A stretch of DNA of 64,000 bases, from assembly GCF_001458315.1 (NCBI RefSeq), contig NZ_CYRX01000025.1, positions 248,001 to 312,000 of the forward strand, in the 5' to 3' direction. Both the position numbers and the translations under genes were made by a program. Shown piece after piece: positions 60,883 through 64,000 of the stretch. How positions within the stretch are numbered: position 1 is the stretch's first letter; every line of letters starts with the position of its first letter. Below the pieces are notes generated by a model. The model did no database searches. It saw only the letters and a list, made by a program, of their open reading frames with translations, and had not been told where the DNA came from. The stretch comes from Thalassobacter stenotrophicus. GTDB taxonomy: Bacteria; Pseudomonadota; Alphaproteobacteria; Rhodobacterales; Rhodobacteraceae.

Positions 60883-62073
60883 TTACCCCCGCGCGCCGAG
60901 GCCAAGTTCCATCATGGCCCGGCGCACCGGCGTCACGTCGTGCAACATCTGCATGCCGCGTGCGCGCAATGCTTGGACCATCGGTTGACCGGCCTGCGAG
61001 GTGCGGTTCAGGGTCGTAATCCCCGCCACCCGCGTCGCGACATCCTTATACCGGGCGCGGTGATAAGCCTCTAGCATCCCAGCGCTGCCCATTTCGTGGG
61101 TCGTGCTCAGATCCAGAAGGGCGCGAATATCTGCAAGGCTCATGTTCAAACCCTGCGCGCCGATGGGGGGCACGACATGCGCGGCCTCGGCCATCAAGGC
61201 TGTTCGTTCCGCATCAAACCGTTCAGCGATTTGGCTGATGATCGGCCAGATCGTCAGACGTGAGGCCAGCTTGAGCCGCCCCATCACACCGGCGGATCGG
61301 TCGTTCAGCTCAGCCTCGAACGCATCAGGCGCAAGGTTCATCCGGCGCAGGCTTTCGGGGCCATCATCCATCCACACAATCGCAGAGCGCGGCTGCCCAT
61401 CACGGTCGGGCAGGGGCACAAGCGTGAACGGCCCGCCGGATCGGTGCACCTCGGTTGAGACATTGTCGTGGGGCATCGGGTGCGTGACCGCAAACGCCAA
61501 TGCCTTTTGGCCATAACGCGTGGTGCGCACCGAAATGCCCGCCTGTTCGCGCACGGGACTGTTGCGGCCGTCGGCGGCGATCACAAAGGGGGTCGTGATC
61601 CTGGTGCCGTCCGATAGGGTCACGCGCGCCTCATGGGTGCGGGTCTGAACGCGGGCCGTGGCGGTGCCGGGGCGGAAATCGACGTTTGGCAAATCGGCCA
61701 AGCGGGCCACCATTTCGCGGCGCAGTAACCAGTTGGGCAGGTTCCAACCAAAGGGCGCGTCGCCTAGATCACTGCTTTCAAAATCGCGCACAACAGGCTC
61801 ACGCGCGGGGTTTGAGGCATCGACGATCCGCATCGTGTGCAGCGCGCTGGCAAAGGGGGCAAGCCGATCCCATAGCCCGGCTTCCTCTAGCAAGGCGCGG
61901 GCCGGTTGCAGAAACGCGGTACTGCGCAGGTCCGCGCCAACCGCGTCGCCGTCGGTGATCGGCGGTGTCGGGTCCACAAGCGTGACGCGGTGCCCGCAGG
62001 CGCCAAATGCGGCCGCTGCGGTCAAACCGGCCACACCGCCGCCCGAGATCAGAATGTCGGTGGTATCATGCAT
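60883..62073 (-). CDS. UbiH/UbiF/Coq6-type FAD monooxygenase
   Basis: An aromatic hydroxylase of ubiquinone-biosynthesis type, 396 residues. The FAD motif is GGGVAGLTAA at residues 12-21. The DG motif (VIADGRNSPVRE) is near 160. The second FAD segment reads AEAAHVVPPIGAQGLN near 292, in which the common GD is replaced by AE. It is likely to hydroxylate a ubiquinone ring position, but which one cannot be told. GGGAGG precedes the ATG at 62073; an extension to 62097 is unlikely. Confidence 0.88.
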   Translation of the reverse strand: MHDTTDILISGGGVAGLTAAAAFGACGHRVTLVDPTPPITDGDAVGADLRSTAFLQPARALLEEAGLWDRLAPFASALHTMRIVDASNPAREPVVRDFESSDLGDAPFGWNLPNWLLRREMVARLADLPNVDFRPGTATARVQTRTHEARVTLSDGTRITTPFVIAADGRNSPVREQAGISVRTTRYGQKALAFAVTHPMPHDNVSTEVHRSGGPFTLVPLPDRDGQPRSAIVWMDDGPESLRRMNLAPDAFEAELNDRSAGVMGRLKLASRLTIWPIISQIAERFDAERTALMAEAAHVVPPIGAQGLNMSLADIRALLDLSTTHEMGSAGMLEAYHRARYKDVATRVAGITTLNRTSQAGQPMVQALRARGMQMLHDVTPVRRAMMELGLGARG

Positions 62074-62137
62074 GGATACTGCCTCCCTTCCGCACACCTA
62101 GGCCGCGGGCGTTGAGACGGCCAGTGCGCAGGCCGCC

Positions 62138-62800
62138 TCAATCAACAATCTGCGCCAGAAAGTCGCTCAGATCGTGGGTGTGATGGTGGATGTGCTCGCC
62201 GCGCGGGCGGGTTTCGGCAACCAGTACCGTGGCCATGCCCAGTTCGTGCGGGACCTGTAGGTTGCGCGGTTCATCCTCAAACATCGCGGCACGGCGCGGG
62301 ACGAGGTTGTCCTTGGTAAAGACGGTGTCAAAGGCGGCGGCATCAGGCTTGGGCTGATAGCCCGCGTGTTCCACCCCATAAAGCGCGTCAAACAGATGGC
62401 TCAGGCCGCGTGCCTCAAGGACGCGCGCGGCGTAGGGCGCAGTCCCGTTGGTGTAGACGATGCGTCGCCCCGGCAGGCGCGCGATCCGGTCTGCCAAAGT
62501 CGCGTCACGGGGCAGGACAGAAAAATCAATGTCGTGCACATGGTCCAGAAATGGGTCCGGATCGATCGCGTGTTCGCGCATCAATCCCGCAAGGGTGGTG
62601 CCATGGGTGCGCCAGTAATGCGCGCGCAATCGGTCCGCCTCGGCGAGATCGACACGCAGGGTACGGGCCACGTAGTCCCGCATTCGGACCTCGATTTGAT
62701 CGAACAGGCGCACGTGGCTGGGGTAAAGCGTGTTGTCCAGATCGAACACCCACGTGGTGACATGTTCAAACGGCAGCGGCAGGGTGGTGGATATCGTCAT
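62138..62800 (-). CDS. HAD-family pyrimidine 5'-nucleotidase-like protein
   Basis: A haloacid-dehalogenase hydrolase of the SDT1/PynA type, 220 residues. The nucleophile Asp is D20 in VFDLDNTLYP, the second motif (Thr/Ser-like TNG) is YTNGTAPYA near 117, and the last acidic pair is FEDEPRNL near 173. Such enzymes release nucleosides from pyrimidine monophosphates, but other phosphate substrates are possible. It is divergent from the GntR gene, about 100 bases apart. Confidence 0.85.
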   Translation of the reverse strand: MTISTTLPLPFEHVTTWVFDLDNTLYPSHVRLFDQIEVRMRDYVARTLRVDLAEADRLRAHYWRTHGTTLAGLMREHAIDPDPFLDHVHDIDFSVLPRDATLADRIARLPGRRIVYTNGTAPYAARVLEARGLSHLFDALYGVEHAGYQPKPDAAAFDTVFTKDNLVPRRAAMFEDEPRNLQVPHELGMATVLVAETRPRGEHIHHHTHDLSDFLAQIVD

Positions 62801-62862
62801 AGCGCTGCACCTTAGGCGCTAGGATGCGGGGGGCAACCCGTCCTTTGGGTCTTGTTCTGCGC

Positions 62863-62892
62863 TTGATCCCGCGCGGGCAGTCTGCATATCAT
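62863..62892 (+). promoter_or_regulatory. Candidate promoter of the GntR gene
   Basis: TTGATC and TATCAT are separated by 18 bases. The predicted transcript would start near 62900, immediately at the ATG used in the longer call, which favours the downstream GTG. Confidence 0.4.
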
Positions 62893-62905
62893 GGTATACG
62901 ATTAT
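62888..62905. promoter_or_regulatory. GntR/FCD-type operator overlapping the GntR start
   Basis: ATCATGGTATACGATTAT fits the palindrome ATnATnGTATACnATnAT, the shape of FCD-type GntR operators. It overlaps the -10 region and the ATG at 62904, indicating autoregulation. Confidence 0.65.
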
Positions 62906-63578
62906 GGCAGGCGGGGTTCACGTGGAAAAAACATCGCAAAAAGACGCCTATGGGCTGATCCTAGAGGCGATCGATGTGGGCACGTATCGCCCCGGCGACC
63001 GCTTGGTCGAGAGCGAACTTGCGGAGCGGTTTGGCGTCTCCCGCACCCCCATTCGTGAGGCATTGCAACGGCTTGAGACCCAATCGTTACTGACGCGCGA
63101 TGGGCGGTCCTTGATCGTGGCGTCGTTGGACCACGACCAGATTGCTGAACTGTATATCGTGCGTACCGAGCTGGAGGCGCTGGCCGCCAAGCTGGCCGCA
63201 AAACACGCAGCCCCCGAAGAGATCAAGGTCCTCTTCGACATGGTCGAAGATGACCGCGCGCTGATTGATGACCCCAAGGCGCTGAGCCGGGCCAATCGTC
63301 GGTTCCACACGCAGATCCATCTGGCCAGCCACAACCGGTATCTGGTGCAACAATTGGACTTGGTGCATCGCTCCATGGCGTTGATGGCCACGACGTCGCT
63401 GGCCGCAGAGGGCCGGGGAGAGTTGGCATTAGAAGAGCACAGCCGCGTCGTGCAGGCCATTGCCGATGGCGACGGAGAGCGCGCGGCAGAAGAGCTGCGC
63501 GCGCATCTGAGCGTGGCGTTTGAGGTTCGGCTTAAGGAAGAATCCGAGCGGATCATGGCCTCGGGCGGGCGACGGTAG
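62904..63578 (+). CDS. GntR family regulator, FCD type
   Basis: A 224-residue regulator with an N-terminal winged helix (LVESELAERFGVSRTPIREALQ, about 33-54) and a C-terminal FCD ligand domain (metal-binding Asp/His seen in FHTQIHLASHNRYL near 134 and EEHSRVVQAI near 178). FCD regulators respond to organic acids or sugars. The ATG at 62904 has no ribosome-binding site and lies within the apparent operator; the in-frame GTG at 62922, preceded by GGCGGGG, is a good alternative start. The target beyond itself is unknown. Confidence 0.86.
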   Translation: MAGGVHVEKTSQKDAYGLILEAIDVGTYRPGDRLVESELAERFGVSRTPIREALQRLETQSLLTRDGRSLIVASLDHDQIAELYIVRTELEALAAKLAAKHAAPEEIKVLFDMVEDDRALIDDPKALSRANRRFHTQIHLASHNRYLVQQLDLVHRSMALMATTSLAAEGRGELALEEHSRVVQAIADGDGERAAEELRAHLSVAFEVRLKEESERIMASGGRR

Positions 63579-63592
63579 AACTGCCCGCGGGT

Positions 63593-64000
63593 TCACGAAA
63601 TTCGCCGGATCGTCCCATCGGTGCCAACCTTGATCACGGGCACCTTGGTCAACTGATCGGGCAGGGCTTGGATGTTGGGGCCTCGGTCCTTGATGGGCGT
63701 GCCAAAGATCACCGGTTTACGTTCAATCCCCGCAGCTTCGGGCGTCTGAACGTCGTGATCGGCCCCGCCAAATGCGCCATGCTCGGTCTTGTCCCAATAG
63801 AACGGTTTGCGCACAGTTTCGAAGAGCGCCTTGTAGGTCGATAGCGTCGTGAGCTGAAAATATGGCAGCGTCAGGGGCACCCATGGCCGCAAAAATCTAA
63901 GGTGGCTGGCGCGGCACGCGACGAGGGCAAGCGTGATCGTCAGAACCGTGGCCATCGTAAAGACCAGCGCCATCGGCCACACGGCCCACTCCGGCAACAA
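63593..64000 (-). CDS. Glycosyltransferase-like membrane protein, 5' end outside window
   Basis: The C-terminal 135 residues of a larger membrane protein; the frame continues past the window end. Two hydrophobic segments come first (about residues 7-28 and 36-50), then ALFETVRKPFYWDKTEHG, a segment characteristic of the membrane end of family 2 glycosyltransferases in Rhodobacteraceae, followed by a polar tail. This suggests polysaccharide or envelope glycan synthesis, but the catalytic domain is not visible. It converges with the GntR gene, 14 bases apart. Confidence 0.7.
   Translation of the reverse strand: MLPEWAVWPMALVFTMATVLTITLALVACRASHLRFLRPWVPLTLPYFQLTTLSTYKALFETVRKPFYWDKTEHGAFGGADHDVQTPEAAGIERKPVIFGTPIKDRGPNIQALPDQLTKVPVIKVGTDGTIRRIS

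Overview
This window looks like chromosome from a marine alphaproteobacterium of the Roseobacter group (Rhodobacteraceae). The evidence is moderate-to-high GC, LexA boxes of the alphaproteobacterial GTTC-N7-GTTC type, a CckA hybrid kinase with a CtrA-type box in front of it, VPLPA-CTERM proteins, and a methionine synthase apparently split into separate proteins. No IS element, prophage, CRISPR array or rRNA operon was seen. Nearly all of the sequence is ordinary, densely packed housekeeping DNA. Both window edges cut a gene: an MFS transporter on the left and a glycosyltransferase-like membrane protein on the right.

Layout: 1-7.5 kb holds two MFS transporters, a DUF924 protein, lpdA and LexA-controlled uvrA. 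7.5-10.3 kb (minus strand) holds a P450 coupled to tpiA, then two Fe-S assembly genes. 10.5-14.4 kb holds tgt and lon, the latter behind a sigma-32-type promoter. 14.6-17.9 kb holds tRNA-Val(CAC), a histidine phosphatase, tRNA-Val(TAC), a small membrane protein, an SDR, an EamA transporter and tRNA-Asp. 18-21.5 kb is a valine-catabolism operon (mmsA, a hydroxyisobutyryl-CoA hydrolase, mmsB). 21.7-26 kb holds a CBS protein, coaD, two tandem cyclophilins, a VPLPA-CTERM protein and tyrS. 26.1-31.8 kb holds anmK, the zwf-pgl-pgi operon behind a LacI-type palindrome, and a LysE exporter.

32.4-37.3 kb (minus strand) is the most interesting block. It reads: a Virulence_fact family protein, metF, a stand-alone methyl-THF:corrinoid methyltransferase, an easily overlooked 76-residue protein, and a RamA-like corrinoid reactivator. 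Together these look like the one-carbon half of a split B12-dependent methionine synthase. 37.6-44.9 kb holds ppx, rlmE, guaB, an RsmB-type methyltransferase and cckA. 45-51 kb holds recA (LexA box), alaS, icd and a membrane-anchored GT51-like protein that has apparently lost its catalytic glutamates. 51-64 kb holds gyrA, usg, a MobA-like transferase with an EamA transporter, YceI, a second VPLPA-type protein, ilvC divergent from two overlapping Lrp genes and a class V aminotransferase, a UbiH-type monooxygenase, a HAD nucleotidase and a GntR regulator with an apparent auto-operator.

Functional themes are SOS response (uvrA, recA), CtrA control (three exact TTAA-N7-TTAA sites), Entner-Doudoroff/pentose-phosphate sugar entry, branched-chain amino acid synthesis and breakdown, and B12/folate methionine synthesis. 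I found no clear candidate for a wholly new defence or mobile system. The best leads are the extra small proteins and arginine tails of the methionine-synthase block, the GT51 pseudoenzyme and the paired Lrp regulators. All family calls are from reading motifs; no database search was run.
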